Shown: one piece after another, positions 56,195 to 64,000 of the stretch
How the letters are laid out: every line of letters begins with the position of its first letter
Position numbering within the stretch: position 1 is the first letter of the stretch
Assembly (NCBI GenBank): GCA_035544675.1
Contig: DATKCA010000190.1
Span: forward strand, 69,232-133,231
Length of the DNA: 64,000 nt
Origin: DATKCA01 sp035544675
GTDB lineage: Bacteria > Acidobacteriota > Thermoanaerobaculia > Gp7-AA8
Reading direction: 5' to 3'
The notes under the pieces: generated by a model
Told to the model about the DNA's origin: nothing
Databases searched by the model: none
The model's input: the letters and a program-made list of their open reading frames with translations, nothing else
Translations under genes and position numbers: made by a program

Positions 56195-57481
56195 TCAGAC
56201 GCTGGTCAGAACCCTGGCGGTGGGGCCGACCGCCGCGATCTCGCGCTTGGTCGCGCCGGTGTAGACCTGGCGCGGGCGGTTGATGCGCGTGGCGGGGTCG
56301 TCCACCATCTCCTTCCACTGCGCGATCCACCCCGGCAGGCGGCCGAGAGCGAACATGACGGTGAACATCTCCGTCGGGATGCCGATGGCGCGGTAGATGA
56401 TGCCGCTGTAGAAGTCGACGTTGGGATAGAGCTTCTTCTCGATGAAGTACGGGTCGCTGAGCGCGACTTCCTCGAGCTGCCGGGCGATCGCCAGCAGCGG
56501 GTCGGAGACTCCGAGCGAGGTGAGCACCTCGTCGGCTGCTCTCTTGAGGATGATCGCGCGCGGATCGAAGTTCTTGTAGACGCGATGGCCGAAGCCCATC
56601 AGCCGGAAGCCGGAAGTCTTGTCCTTGGCCAGCTTCACGAACTTGGCGACGTCGCCGCCGTCGTTGCGGATCAGCTGGAGCATCTCCAGCACTTCCTGGT
56701 TCGCGCCGCCGTGCAGCGGTCCCCAAAGCGCCGAGATGCCGGCCGAGATCGCCGAGAAAAGGTTCGCGCGCGAGCTGCCCACCATGCGCACCGTCGAGGT
56801 GCTGCAGTTCTGCTCGTGGTCGGCGTGGAGGATCAGGAGCAGGTTGAGGGCACGGTCGACGGCCGTGTTGATGATGTACGGCTCGCACGGGACGGCGAAC
56901 ATCATCTGCAGGAAGTTCTGCGTGTACGTCAGGTCGTTGCGCGGATAGACGAACGGCTGGCCGATGGACTTCTTGTAGGAGAAGGTGGCGATGGTCGGCA
57001 GCTTGGCCAGAAGGCGGATGATGTTCTCTTCGCGCTTCTCGGTGTCGGGGTAATACGCCGAGAGCGATGCCACCATCGCGGAGAGGATGGCCATCGGATG
57101 CGCCGAGTTCGGGAATCCCTCGAAGAACTTCTTCATGTCCTCGTGGAGAAGGGTGTGCCGGGTCAGGCGCTCGGCGAAGGCCACAAGCTCGTCGGCGCTC
57201 GGCAGCTCGCCGTAGACGAGCAGGTAGGCCACTTCGACGAAGCTGGCCCGCCTGGCCAGCTCCTCGATCGGGTAGCCGCGGTACCGAAGGATGCCGCGCT
57301 CTCCGTCGATGAACGTGATGGAACTGCTGCAGGCCCCCGTGTTCGCGTATCCCGGATCGTAGGTGATGGCTCCGCTTTTCGCGCGGAGCGAGGAGATGTC
57401 GATGGCCACTTCGTTCTCGGAGCCGGTGATCACCGGCAGTTCGTACTCCTGGTTGTTCAGGACCAGTTTCGCGTGAGTCAT
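56195..57481 (-). CDS. gltA: Citrate synthase
   Basis: 428 residues from the ATG at 57481, which follows GGAGG. It condenses oxaloacetate and acetyl-CoA. Hexameric-type (type II) features: YDPGYANTGACSSSITFIDG, RGYPIEELA, HADHEQNCSTSTVRMVGSSRAN with catalytic His, WGPLHGGANQEVLEML, GFGHRVYKNFDPRA (second His) and NVDFYSGIIYRAIGIP (with catalytic Asp). Full length. A longer in-frame start at 57637 would include a region without family similarity. Confidence 0.96.
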   Translation of the reverse strand: MTHAKLVLNNQEYELPVITGSENEVAIDISSLRAKSGAITYDPGYANTGACSSSITFIDGERGILRYRGYPIEELARRASFVEVAYLLVYGELPSADELVAFAERLTRHTLLHEDMKKFFEGFPNSAHPMAILSAMVASLSAYYPDTEKREENIIRLLAKLPTIATFSYKKSIGQPFVYPRNDLTYTQNFLQMMFAVPCEPYIINTAVDRALNLLLILHADHEQNCSTSTVRMVGSSRANLFSAISAGISALWGPLHGGANQEVLEMLQLIRNDGGDVAKFVKLAKDKTSGFRLMGFGHRVYKNFDPRAIILKRAADEVLTSLGVSDPLLAIARQLEEVALSDPYFIEKKLYPNVDFYSGIIYRAIGIPTEMFTVMFALGRLPGWIAQWKEMVDDPATRINRPRQVYTGATKREIAAVGPTARVLTSV

Positions 57482-57649
57482 ACAGTCCTCCAGGGAGGAG
57501 TGTTTCTCACCGTCCGCCCGGCGGACGCAACAGCGCTCACCGCCCGCGGTGCCGGCCGTCACTTCACGCCCGTTGCGAACCTCCGTCACGCCGGAGGGGG
57601 GGATGCAGTGGAGCGCTGATTCCAGCGCGGATGGCACAATGTCCCACGC

Positions 57650-58615
57650 TTGACGCAGCTTCTGGCCTTCGCCGCCGGCCTGGTCCTGCTCTATTACGGA
57701 GCGGAGTGGCTCGTGCGCGGATCAGCCCGCATCGCTCGCGCCCTTGGCATCACGCCGCTCGTCATCGGCCTCACTGTCGTGGCCTTCGGGACATCGGCGC
57801 CCGAGCTGGTCGTCAGCGTCCTCGCCTCCATGCGCGGCGAGAGCAACGTCGCCCTCGGCAACGTCGTCGGCTCCAACATCCTCAACATCGCCCTGATCCT
57901 CGGCCTCTCCGCGGTGATCCACCCCCTCCTCGTCCAGTCGTCGCTCGTGGCGCGCGAGTTGCCGGTGATGATCGGCGCGACCCTCGCCATCGCCGTGGTC
58001 GGCTGGAACGGCTCTGTGAGCCGGGTCGAGGGCGTCGTCTTTCTCGCCTGTTTCGTTCTCTACCTCTGGTTCGTGGTGGCGCTGGCCCGCCGCGCGCCGC
58101 AGAGCGCGCAGATCGAATACGACGAATACGAGGTGGCGCTGAAGCTCGAGCCGGCCGGCGAGAGCCGGCAGTGGGATTACCTCCTCGTGGCAGGCGGCCT
58201 CGCGGCGCTCGTCGTGGGCGCGCATCTGCTGGTCACCGCCGCCGTCGCGTTCGCGAGGATGCTCGGGATCTCCGACCTCGTCATCGCCCTGACCGTGGTC
58301 GCCGTCGGGACCTCACTTCCCGAGCTGGCTACTTCCGCGATTGCGGCAATGCGCGGAGAAGCCGACATCGCCGTCGGCAACATCGTCGGCTCCAACATCT
58401 TCAACGTCCTCCTGATCCTCGGCGCCGCGGCCGCTGTGAACCCTCTGGCGGTCGATCCAGGCCTGTTGCGGTTCGAGATCCCGGTCTGCATCGCCGTCAG
58501 CGCGATCCTCCTCCCGTTCGCCCTGACACGGCTGACGATCGAGCGATGGGAGGGCGCCGTGCTTCTGGCGGCCTACGTCGCGTTCACCGCGTACATCGTC
58601 ATGCGCGCGATTTGA
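57650..58615 (+). CDS. Calcium/sodium antiporter (CaCA family, YrbG-like)
   Basis: 321 residues, TTG start with CACAAT about 9 nt upstream and no Shine-Dalgarno. Two homologous halves of five membrane helices each, with the alpha-repeat motifs VAFGTSAPELVVSVLASMRGESNVALGN and VAVGTSLPELATSAIAAMRGEADIAVGN, both followed by VVGSNILN / IVGSNIFN. It exchanges Ca2+ for Na+ (or H+) at the inner membrane. The 168 bp before it hold only the gltA leader region. Confidence 0.92.
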   Translation: MTQLLAFAAGLVLLYYGAEWLVRGSARIARALGITPLVIGLTVVAFGTSAPELVVSVLASMRGESNVALGNVVGSNILNIALILGLSAVIHPLLVQSSLVARELPVMIGATLAIAVVGWNGSVSRVEGVVFLACFVLYLWFVVALARRAPQSAQIEYDEYEVALKLEPAGESRQWDYLLVAGGLAALVVGAHLLVTAAVAFARMLGISDLVIALTVVAVGTSLPELATSAIAAMRGEADIAVGNIVGSNIFNVLLILGAAAAVNPLAVDPGLLRFEIPVCIAVSAILLPFALTRLTIERWEGAVLLAAYVAFTAYIVMRAI

Positions 58616-58628
58616 CGTAGCGCGGCTC

Positions 58629-58676
58629 GCGGCTGTTCATCACGGAATGGAGCGCGGGTGTCCTCACCCGCGCCCC
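58629..58676. repeat. Composite palindromic repeat with 24-bp conserved left flank
   Basis: GCGGCTGTTCATCACGGAATGGAG, exactly as at 51784, followed by GCGCGGGTGTCCTCACCCGCGCC, a palindrome. It lies between the convergent antiporter and DoxX genes. Confidence 0.82.
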
Positions 58677-58699
58677 GGGGGCAGCGTTGCGCGAGCGGC

Positions 58700-59134
58700 T
58701 CAGGAGACTTCGGGCTGCAGCGGTCCTGACGCCGGCGTGGCGCCGCGGCGCCACAGATTGTCCAGCGCCCACGCTCCCGGTCCCGCTGCCGCGATGTAGA
58801 GGAAGAGCCAGCAGTAAAGGATGGCCGGCTCGCCGCCGTTGACGTTCGGCCAGAAGCCATTCGGGGCGTGACCCATGAAGTAGGCGAACGCCATCAGGCC
58901 GCTGCAGAGGAATGCCACGGACCGCGTGAAGAGTCCGGCGGCGATGAGGATGCCGCCGGCGAGCTCGATCGGCCCGGCCGTCCAGATGATGAAGGCCGGC
59001 ACTTCGGCGGGCACGCCGCCGAACACGCCGAGCACTTTCTGCGCGCCGTGCGTGGCAAACATGATCCCGGCGAGAATCCGGGTCGCGCCGAGAATCTTCG
59101 GCGCCAACGAATGGAAACGGGCCACTGGTGACAT
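58700..59134 (-). CDS. DoxX-family membrane protein
   Basis: 144 residues from the ATG at 59134, preceded by GAGGAGGAGA. Four membrane helices. DoxX marks: RILAGIMFATHGAQKVLGVFGG, GPIELAGGILIAAGLFTRSVAFLCSGLMA and FMGHAPNGFWP. Function generally unknown; homologues act in thiosulfate or redox systems. The 181 bp upstream hold nothing recognised except a CGCCGGCATGCGCCGGCG palindrome. Confidence 0.9.
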   Translation of the reverse strand: MSPVARFHSLAPKILGATRILAGIMFATHGAQKVLGVFGGVPAEVPAFIIWTAGPIELAGGILIAAGLFTRSVAFLCSGLMAFAYFMGHAPNGFWPNVNGGEPAILYCWLFLYIAAAGPGAWALDNLWRRGATPASGPLQPEVS

Positions 59135-59315
59135 CGATCTCCTCCTCACGTTCGCGCGCGTTCAACGCCGAACGGCGCGCCGCCGGCATGCGCCGGCGAC
59201 GTTCGTCACTGTAACCTCATCCCTGACGCCGGCCACGGTGGTGATGAACCCGGCCGGCAGGTCTTCCAGGCGAGGCGGTTCTCGCGCTCGGCGCGTGGCG
59301 ACTTGCCGCCCTGCC

Positions 59316-60176
59316 TCACGCAGTGAAAATGGTGATTGCAGCGAAAACGGCCAGGAGCGTGAGCGCGGATGCCGCGCGCTGGACCGCGAGGCGGATTCGG
59401 GGCGGCTCGTATTCGAGAAGCCGTCTGATCCGGTGAAGGACGAACGACTGTTCGCCCGCGAACCAGCTGGCCACCGTCCCGGCCCGGTCCCCGTGCCTCT
59501 CCGGGGCTGAGGCTTTGATGAGCGCCGCAGCCAGGGCCAGAGGATTCCCGGAGACGCGAACGGCCATGTCGTCGCAGGTCAGCTCCCGCAAAAACTTTCC
59601 CGGCACCGTGACGACGAATCGAATGGCCATGAAGATCGCGATGGCCGCCCCGATCAGGAGCCGCGACCAGACGGCCCCCAGATGAAACGTGTCCGCGCCC
59701 AGTCTTTCCGCCAGCACGTATCCGGTGGAGGCGAGGAAGACCGCCGCCCACCCGCCGAACAGCAGGAGAGAAGCGCCCATGGTGTCGCGGCGTGCGGCAT
59801 GGGCGAGCTCGTGGAGCAGCACGGACTCCATCTCGTCATCATCGAGCTGCGCCGCCAACGCGGGGCTGACGCAGATGTCGGGACGCCAGAACCCGATCGT
59901 GCAGGCGCCGGCGCCGCGACCGGCCATCCGCAGAGCCGGTACCCGGCGCAACCCGCTCCGGCGGACCGCCTTCTCGAAGATGCGCTGAAGTCTCGTTTCG
60001 GATGCCGGTGCGATCTCCCACGCCGCGCGCAGACGGCGCGTCAGCACGAGCTGAAACGCCGCGTGCGCTGCCACGATGACGGCGCAGACCGCTCCGAAGA
60101 GCTGCACGCTGCGAATGGCGGAGCAGGACAGAGGATTCCCGGCCAGCATGGCCAGACCTTCGATGATCTCCCTCAT
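59316..60176 (-). CDS. M56-family membrane metallopeptidase (BlaR1-like, no sensor domain)
   Basis: 286 residues from the ATG at 60176. Four membrane helices (about 24-43, 140-160, 170-195, 262-284), with the zinc-peptidase motif LLHELAHAARRD between the first and second, and LRELTCDDMAV supplying the third ligand region. It resembles the peptidase part of BlaR1/MecR1 but lacks their C-terminal penicillin-sensing domain. Paired with blaI (4-bp overlap), it should cleave BlaI in response to an unknown signal. Confidence 0.85.
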   Translation of the reverse strand: MREIIEGLAMLAGNPLSCSAIRSVQLFGAVCAVIVAAHAAFQLVLTRRLRAAWEIAPASETRLQRIFEKAVRRSGLRRVPALRMAGRGAGACTIGFWRPDICVSPALAAQLDDDEMESVLLHELAHAARRDTMGASLLLFGGWAAVFLASTGYVLAERLGADTFHLGAVWSRLLIGAAIAIFMAIRFVVTVPGKFLRELTCDDMAVRVSGNPLALAAALIKASAPERHGDRAGTVASWFAGEQSFVLHRIRRLLEYEPPRIRLAVQRAASALTLLAVFAAITIFTA

Positions 60177-60577
60177 TTCTTCGTCTTCCGTCGCTTCTCC
60201 TCGACCAGCTTCGCCAGCTCTTCGAGCGTTTCGGGCGAGCGGCTGTGCACTGTGTCGACGAAGCGGCTGAGCACGGGAGTCCCGATGGCGCGGCCCAGCC
60301 GGGCCAGGATCGAATCGATGGCTTTGCTGGCCGACTCCTCGCGGGTCTCCGCGGGCCGGTACAGGTAGAGCGTGCCCGCGCGCCGCCGCCGCAGAAGCTT
60401 CCGCGCGGCCAGGCGAGACATGACCGTCATCACGGTGGTGTAGGCGATCGGCCTTGTATGCCTGAGCGCGTCGTGGATGTCGCGCACGCTGGCCTCGCCG
60501 CGCTTCCAGAGAAGCTCCATGATCTCGGCCTGCAGCTGGCCGGCGTTGCGCGCCGGCTTGCGTCTGGGGGACGGCAT
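60173..60577 (-). CDS. BlaI/MecI/CopY-family repressor
   Basis: 134 residues from the ATG at 60577 (a GTG three codons upstream is possible). Winged helix: LQAEIMELLWKRGEASVRDIHDAL, RPIAYTTVMTVMSRLAARKLLRRRRAGTLYLYRP; the C-terminal half dimerises and holds the protease-sensitive region. It is in an operon with the M56 peptidase and is divergent from the Mo-hydroxylase genes. A tandem TACTAC/GTAGTA operator lies between. The likely regulon is therefore the hydroxylase, not a beta-lactamase. Confidence 0.9.
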   Translation of the reverse strand: MPSPRRKPARNAGQLQAEIMELLWKRGEASVRDIHDALRHTRPIAYTTVMTVMSRLAARKLLRRRRAGTLYLYRPAETREESASKAIDSILARLGRAIGTPVLSRFVDTVHSRSPETLEELAKLVEEKRRKTKK

Positions 60578-60643
60578 GGCGGACACCGTACGCTCGTTCC
60601 TTCGGCGGTGGCAACAGCGTTTGAAGGATTGTCACCGGAATGC

Positions 60644-60669
60644 TACTACAAGTCGTAGTAGTCGTAGTA
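60644..60669. promoter_or_regulatory. BlaI-type operator with an extra half-site
   Basis: TACTAC-AAGTC-GTAGTA (60644-60660), then GTC and another GTAGTA (60664-60669). BlaI/MecI repressors bind TACTA/TAGTA dyads of this kind. It lies 10 bp before the ATG at 60680 and about 67 bp upstream of the blaI start. Confidence 0.8.
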
Positions 60670-60679
60670 GCATCCCCCC

Positions 60680-61141
60680 ATGCTGCCTGCCCGGGTGCAG
60701 ATCAACGGCGCCGCGGTCGATGCGCCCGCACACGACACCCCTCTTCTCTGGTTCCTCCGCGACGGACTGGGCCTGCTCGGCACCAAGTTCGGCTGCGGTG
60801 TGGGCGTCTGTGGCGCCTGCACCGTCCATGTTGACGGCCAGGCCGCCCGCGCCTGCATGCTCGACGTGCGCGATCTCATCGGCAGGAGCGTCCTGACGAT
60901 CGAGGGTCTCTCTTCCGACGGATCGCATCCCGTCCAGCGGGCCTGGCTGGACGAGGACGTTGCGCAGTGCGGCTACTGTCAGCCCGCGCAGATCATGGCT
61001 GCCGCCGCGCTCCTGCGCCGGAAGCCCCGGCCGCGCGACCGCGATATCGACGAGGCCATGAGCGACATCATCTGTCGTTGCGGAACCTATCAGCGGATCC
61101 GCCGGGCCATCCATCGCGCAGCCGCGCTGAGTCGCCGATGA
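60680..61141 (+). CDS. Molybdenum hydroxylase small subunit, [2Fe-2S] (IorA/CoxS-like)
   Basis: 153 residues. An N-terminal plant-type [2Fe-2S] site FGCGVGVCGACTVHVDG with a fourth Cys in RACML, and a C-terminal [2Fe-2S] site CGYCQPAQ and CRCGTYQRIR. It passes electrons from the molybdopterin subunit, whose ATG overlaps its stop codon. There is no FAD (CoxM) subunit gene, as in two-subunit isoquinoline/aldehyde oxidoreductases. Confidence 0.93.
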   Translation: MLPARVQINGAAVDAPAHDTPLLWFLRDGLGLLGTKFGCGVGVCGACTVHVDGQAARACMLDVRDLIGRSVLTIEGLSSDGSHPVQRAWLDEDVAQCGYCQPAQIMAAAALLRRKPRPRDRDIDEAMSDIICRCGTYQRIRRAIHRAAALSRR

Positions 61142-63273
61142 GCGACTTACCCGGGACGACGCGCCGGAGCTTCCTGATCACGACGGCCACGGCGGGCGCG
61201 GCCCTACTCCTGCGGATCGACGCGCGCGGCGACGACGCGCTGCTTGCGCCGAGCGCCTTCGTCGAGATCGGTCAGGACGGAGTCGTCACGGTATGGATCA
61301 CCCGGTCGGAGATGGGACAGGGAGTGCGCACGTCACTGCCCATGCTCGTGGCCGAGGAGTTGGATGCGGAGTGGACGGCGGTGCGGATCCGGCAGGCTCC
61401 GCTCGACGCGAAGTACGGGCAGCAGCGGACCGGCGGGAGTCTGAGCATTCGCGAGCTATGGGAGCCCCTGCGACAGGCCGGGGCGACGGCGCGAGCGATG
61501 CTGGTCATGGCCGCGGCGATGGAGTGGAACATCCCCGCGGAGCGGCTTGGCACCGGGAACGGCGTCGTCTTCGGCCCTCGAGGACGTCGAAAGCCCTACG
61601 GTGAGCTCGTCGCTGCCGCAGCCAGGCTTCCCGTTCCGGCCACCGTGGCGCTCAAGAATCCGGATCAGTTCCGCCTCATCGGTTCCTCGAAACGCGGCCT
61701 CGACGGACCCGACATCGTCACAGGCCGGAGTCGCTACGGCCTCGACGTGCGCGTCCCCGGGATGCTCTATGCCACCTTCGTCCGCTGCCCCGTCCTCGGC
61801 GGGAAGCTGCGCCGGTTCGATGCCGCAACGGCCCGGAGCATTCCCGGCGTGCGCCATGTCATCCCGATCGACGGAACGGGATTGTCGTGGCTCCTGCAGT
61901 GGAGTCATGGCGTCGCCGTGGTGGCCGAGTCGACGTGGTCGGCGCTGCGCGCCCGCGAGAGCCTGATCATCGAGTGGGATGAAGGTGCCAACGCCGCGCT
62001 CGATCAGGAGAAGATCGAGAGCGGACTTCGTGAGCGCGCGGACCAGGAGGGGCTCCTGGTGCGGAACGACGGCCTGATCGACGCTGCGGGCACGAAGACG
62101 GTCAAAGCCGACTACGTCGTGCCGTATCTCGCGCACGCGCCGCTCGAGCCGATGAACTGCGTCGTCTCCGTGGAGCCGCAGCGCTGCCGTGTCTGGGCTC
62201 CGCTGCAGCTGCCGGCGGGCGCGCGCGCGATCGCGGCGCGCGCGACGGGACTCGATCCGTCGATGATCGAGGTCGAGATCACGCTCATCGGCGGCGGATT
62301 CGGCAGGCGCCTCTACGCCGATTACGTCGGCGAGGCCGCGCTCATCTCCAAAGCCGCCGGCGCACCCGTTCAGCTGCTCTGGACACGCCAGGACGACATG
62401 CGCCACGGGTTCTACCGCCCCATCAGCCATCATCGGATGGAGGCCTCACTCGAAAAGAATCGCGTCCGGACGTGGAGACACCGGATCACCGGTCCTTCGC
62501 GGCGCACCGTCACCGGACCCGCGGCGGAGAAACCCGAGGAGTCGGAGACGTATGCAGCGATCGAGATGCCGTACGAGGTTGCGGGCGTGGCCGTCGAATT
62601 CAACCATGTGTACGTTCCCATCCCCTGCGGCCCCTGGAGATCGGTCGCGTACTCCCAGACCGGATTCATCATCGAGAGCTTCATCGACGAACTGGCCCGC
62701 GCCGCCGGCGCAGATCCGATCGCATTCCGGCTGGAACATCTGAAGCGCAAACCGTTTCTCGGCAATGACGGGGAGCAGACCATCGATCCTGCCCGGATGC
62801 GCCGCGTTCTGCAGCTGGCCGTGGCAAAGGCAGGACGGCCCCGCAAGGGGCACGCCCACGGGGTGGCTGTGACGATGGACCACGGAAGCGCGGTCGCGCA
62901 CGTTGCGGAGGTCGCGGTTTCGGAACGCCGGTTGCGCGTGCGGCGTTTCGTCACTGCCATCGACTGTGGCAGCGTCGTCAATCCGGATCACGTGCACGCG
63001 CAGGTGGAGGGTGGAATCGTCTTCGGGCTGTCCGCCGCGCTGAAGGGCCGGATCACCATTCGCGGCGGACGCGTCGAGCAGGGCACCTACGCCGACTATG
63101 ATGTGCTGCGCATGAGGGAGATGCCGGCGATCGAGGTTCACATCGTCCCCAGCAGAGAGTTGCCCGGAGGGGTTGGGGAGCCGCCCGTCCCCGGGGTGGC
63201 GCCGGCAGTGGCGAACGCGGTGTTCGCCGCCACAGGACGACGGCTCCGGACGTTGCCCCTGAGGTTGGAATGA
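61138..63273 (+). CDS. Molybdenum hydroxylase large subunit (IorB-like, Tat-exported)
   Basis: 711 residues. A Tat signal TRRSFLITTATAGAALLLR at residues 8-26 implies periplasmic export. The Mo-pterin domain has GQDGVVTVWITRSEMGQGVRTSLP, TGRSRYGLDVRVPGM, LIGGGFGRRLYADYVGEAALI, GPWRSVAY and near the end GVGEPPVPGVAPAVANA with the catalytic Glu in GVGEP. It hydroxylates an N-heterocycle or aldehyde. MoeZ at 1395-2510 could supply cofactor sulfur. The next gene starts in its stop codon. Confidence 0.92.
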   Translation: MSDLPGTTRRSFLITTATAGAALLLRIDARGDDALLAPSAFVEIGQDGVVTVWITRSEMGQGVRTSLPMLVAEELDAEWTAVRIRQAPLDAKYGQQRTGGSLSIRELWEPLRQAGATARAMLVMAAAMEWNIPAERLGTGNGVVFGPRGRRKPYGELVAAAARLPVPATVALKNPDQFRLIGSSKRGLDGPDIVTGRSRYGLDVRVPGMLYATFVRCPVLGGKLRRFDAATARSIPGVRHVIPIDGTGLSWLLQWSHGVAVVAESTWSALRARESLIIEWDEGANAALDQEKIESGLRERADQEGLLVRNDGLIDAAGTKTVKADYVVPYLAHAPLEPMNCVVSVEPQRCRVWAPLQLPAGARAIAARATGLDPSMIEVEITLIGGGFGRRLYADYVGEAALISKAAGAPVQLLWTRQDDMRHGFYRPISHHRMEASLEKNRVRTWRHRITGPSRRTVTGPAAEKPEESETYAAIEMPYEVAGVAVEFNHVYVPIPCGPWRSVAYSQTGFIIESFIDELARAAGADPIAFRLEHLKRKPFLGNDGEQTIDPARMRRVLQLAVAKAGRPRKGHAHGVAVTMDHGSAVAHVAEVAVSERRLRVRRFVTAIDCGSVVNPDHVHAQVEGGIVFGLSAALKGRITIRGGRVEQGTYADYDVLRMREMPAIEVHIVPSRELPGGVGEPPVPGVAPAVANAVFAATGRRLRTLPLRLE

Positions 63274-64000
63274 GAATTCTGCGCTTGCTCCTGTTCGCGA
63301 CCGCAGTCACCGCCGCGAATGTCGTCAGCGCTGCGGAAGTCGTCCGCGCCGGACGCTGGGAACTGCACAGCAGTTTCTGGATGAACCTGCACCAGGCGCT
63401 GATGCACGACGCCACCGCTCCCACCCCCCGCGACCTCGGTCCACTCACTCCGGAACAGAAAGCCGCATGGACCGCCGCCGTCGCCGCGTACCGTGAAGCC
63501 GGGGGGAGCGGGAACATCACGTTCGCCCGCCCGATGGTCATCACGCAGGACGAGCTGAGCCAGGTTGCGGACGACGCCCTCAGCCCTGGCCTCCGCGGAC
63601 CCCTTGCGGACTCGATCCGGCAGGCAGCGCCTGTTTATCGAGCGCACTGGTGGGCGGGGGAAGACGCCGCGAACCGTTTCTTCATCGGCTATGCGGCGGC
63701 GATGCTGCGGGATGCCGGTGAGGAGCTGGCTCGCGCGCACGAGGCCGTTTACCGCGACCAGTTGCCGAAGTCGATTCGCGCCGACATTGCGGGGAACGCC
63801 GGCCGCTTCGGCGCGTACTCGCTTCCCCTCCGCAACGGCGGATTCGTCGTCACCATGTCCAGCCGGGACGCCGGCTTTCAGGGTCTTGCCGCGCTGGAGA
63901 TGATGCTCCACGAAAGCTCGCACTCGATCGTGTGGCCGGGCGGCGGAACGGTGGGCACGGCCATCACGGCTGCTTCGAAAAAGATTGGAATCGAGCCGCC
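63270..64000 (+). CDS. Secreted putative metallopeptidase-like protein (3' truncated by the window)
   Basis: At least 243 residues, running off the right edge with no stop codon. ATGA overlap with the Mo-hydroxylase gene. A signal peptide (about 1-21, ending VVSAAE) precedes a mostly helical body with FWMNLHQALMHDA, TFARPMVITQDEL and LEMMLHESSHSIVWPG, which holds an HExxH zinc motif. I do not recognise the family. It shares the operon of the Mo hydroxylase and so may be exported with it. Confidence 0.75.
   Translation, partial: MRILRLLLFATAVTAANVVSAAEVVRAGRWELHSSFWMNLHQALMHDATAPTPRDLGPLTPEQKAAWTAAVAAYREAGGSGNITFARPMVITQDELSQVADDALSPGLRGPLADSIRQAAPVYRAHWWAGEDAANRFFIGYAAAMLRDAGEELARAHEAVYRDQLPKSIRADIAGNAGRFGAYSLPLRNGGFVVTMSSRDAGFQGLAALEMMLHESSHSIVWPGGGTVGTAITAASKKIGIEP

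Noticed and set aside
59135..59315. A gene in the 181-bp gap between the M56 peptidase and DoxX
   Set aside because: Only GC-rich palindromic sequence; ORFs here are shadows with no start signal.
1..64000. tRNA, rRNA and CRISPR scan by eye
   Set aside because: No GGTTCGAATCC-like T-arms, CCA ends, rRNA signatures or spaced repeats were recognised. A computed scan could still find one.

Overview
The window is 64 kb of GC-rich, gene-dense chromosome from a diderm (Gram-negative-type) bacterium. An Omp85 outer-membrane assembly protein, an Oar-type TonB-dependent receptor, Wzm/Wzt exporter subunits and lipoproteins with lipoboxes establish the outer membrane. The protein repertoire (Oar-like receptor, prepilin trio, DUF1028-TPR protein, phosphodiesterase-TPR fusion) reminds me most of Acidobacteriota, perhaps a Thermoanaerobaculia/Vicinamibacteria-like soil lineage. 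That placement is inference from memory, not a computed result. I saw no rRNA, tRNA, CRISPR array, transposase, integrase or phage gene.

Layout. 0-11 kb: the end of a degenerate sensor kinase, a CAP-domain protein, moeZ and yqeY, pyrE, a biotinyl-domain protein, HMG-CoA lyase, thioesterase, a SirB1-like protein, a hypothetical, an SPFH-phosphodiesterase-TPR fusion and gltX. 11-15 kb: three prepilin-like genes, small proteins, an RskA-like protein, fabI and a DUF962 protein. 15-25 kb: a 2.4 k-residue TamB-Omp85 fusion, glycerate kinase and a diguanylate cyclase. 25-33 kb: a MarR regulator, enolase, rhodanese, lepB, a Ycf46-like AAA+ ATPase, folE and a long acyl-CoA dehydrogenase behind a palindromic operator. 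33-43.5 kb: an M49-like peptidase, an FHA / Wzm / Wzt / slipin operon, an amidohydrolase and the TonB receptor. 43.7-49 kb: bfd-bfr, an SDR, a small XRE regulator, arfB, a dienelactone hydrolase, a PhyH dioxygenase, a receiver protein and an L,D-transpeptidase-like protein. 49-55 kb: xylFGH xylose import preceded by an LCAT-like lipoprotein, then an AraC regulator. 55-64 kb: DUF1028, citrate synthase, a Ca/Na antiporter, DoxX, a BlaI/M56-peptidase pair divergent from a two-subunit molybdenum hydroxylase, and a secreted HExxH protein cut by the window edge.

The genes are mostly housekeeping, in short operons joined by ATGA or GTGA overlaps. Several operons begin with a TANNNT hexamer 6-15 nt before the start codon and no Shine-Dalgarno sequence, which suggests leaderless transcripts.

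The least ordinary features are: (1) TamB and a seven-POTRA Omp85 barrel in one polypeptide; (2) hairpins whose arms are tandem 6-7-mers that differ in sequence from site to site; (3) several families of short palindromic repeats, some inserted in frame inside genes (wzt, glycerate kinase twice, the LCAT-like signal peptide); (4) a BlaI-type operator in front of a molybdenum hydroxylase operon; (5) a three-way-junction repeat upstream of marR.
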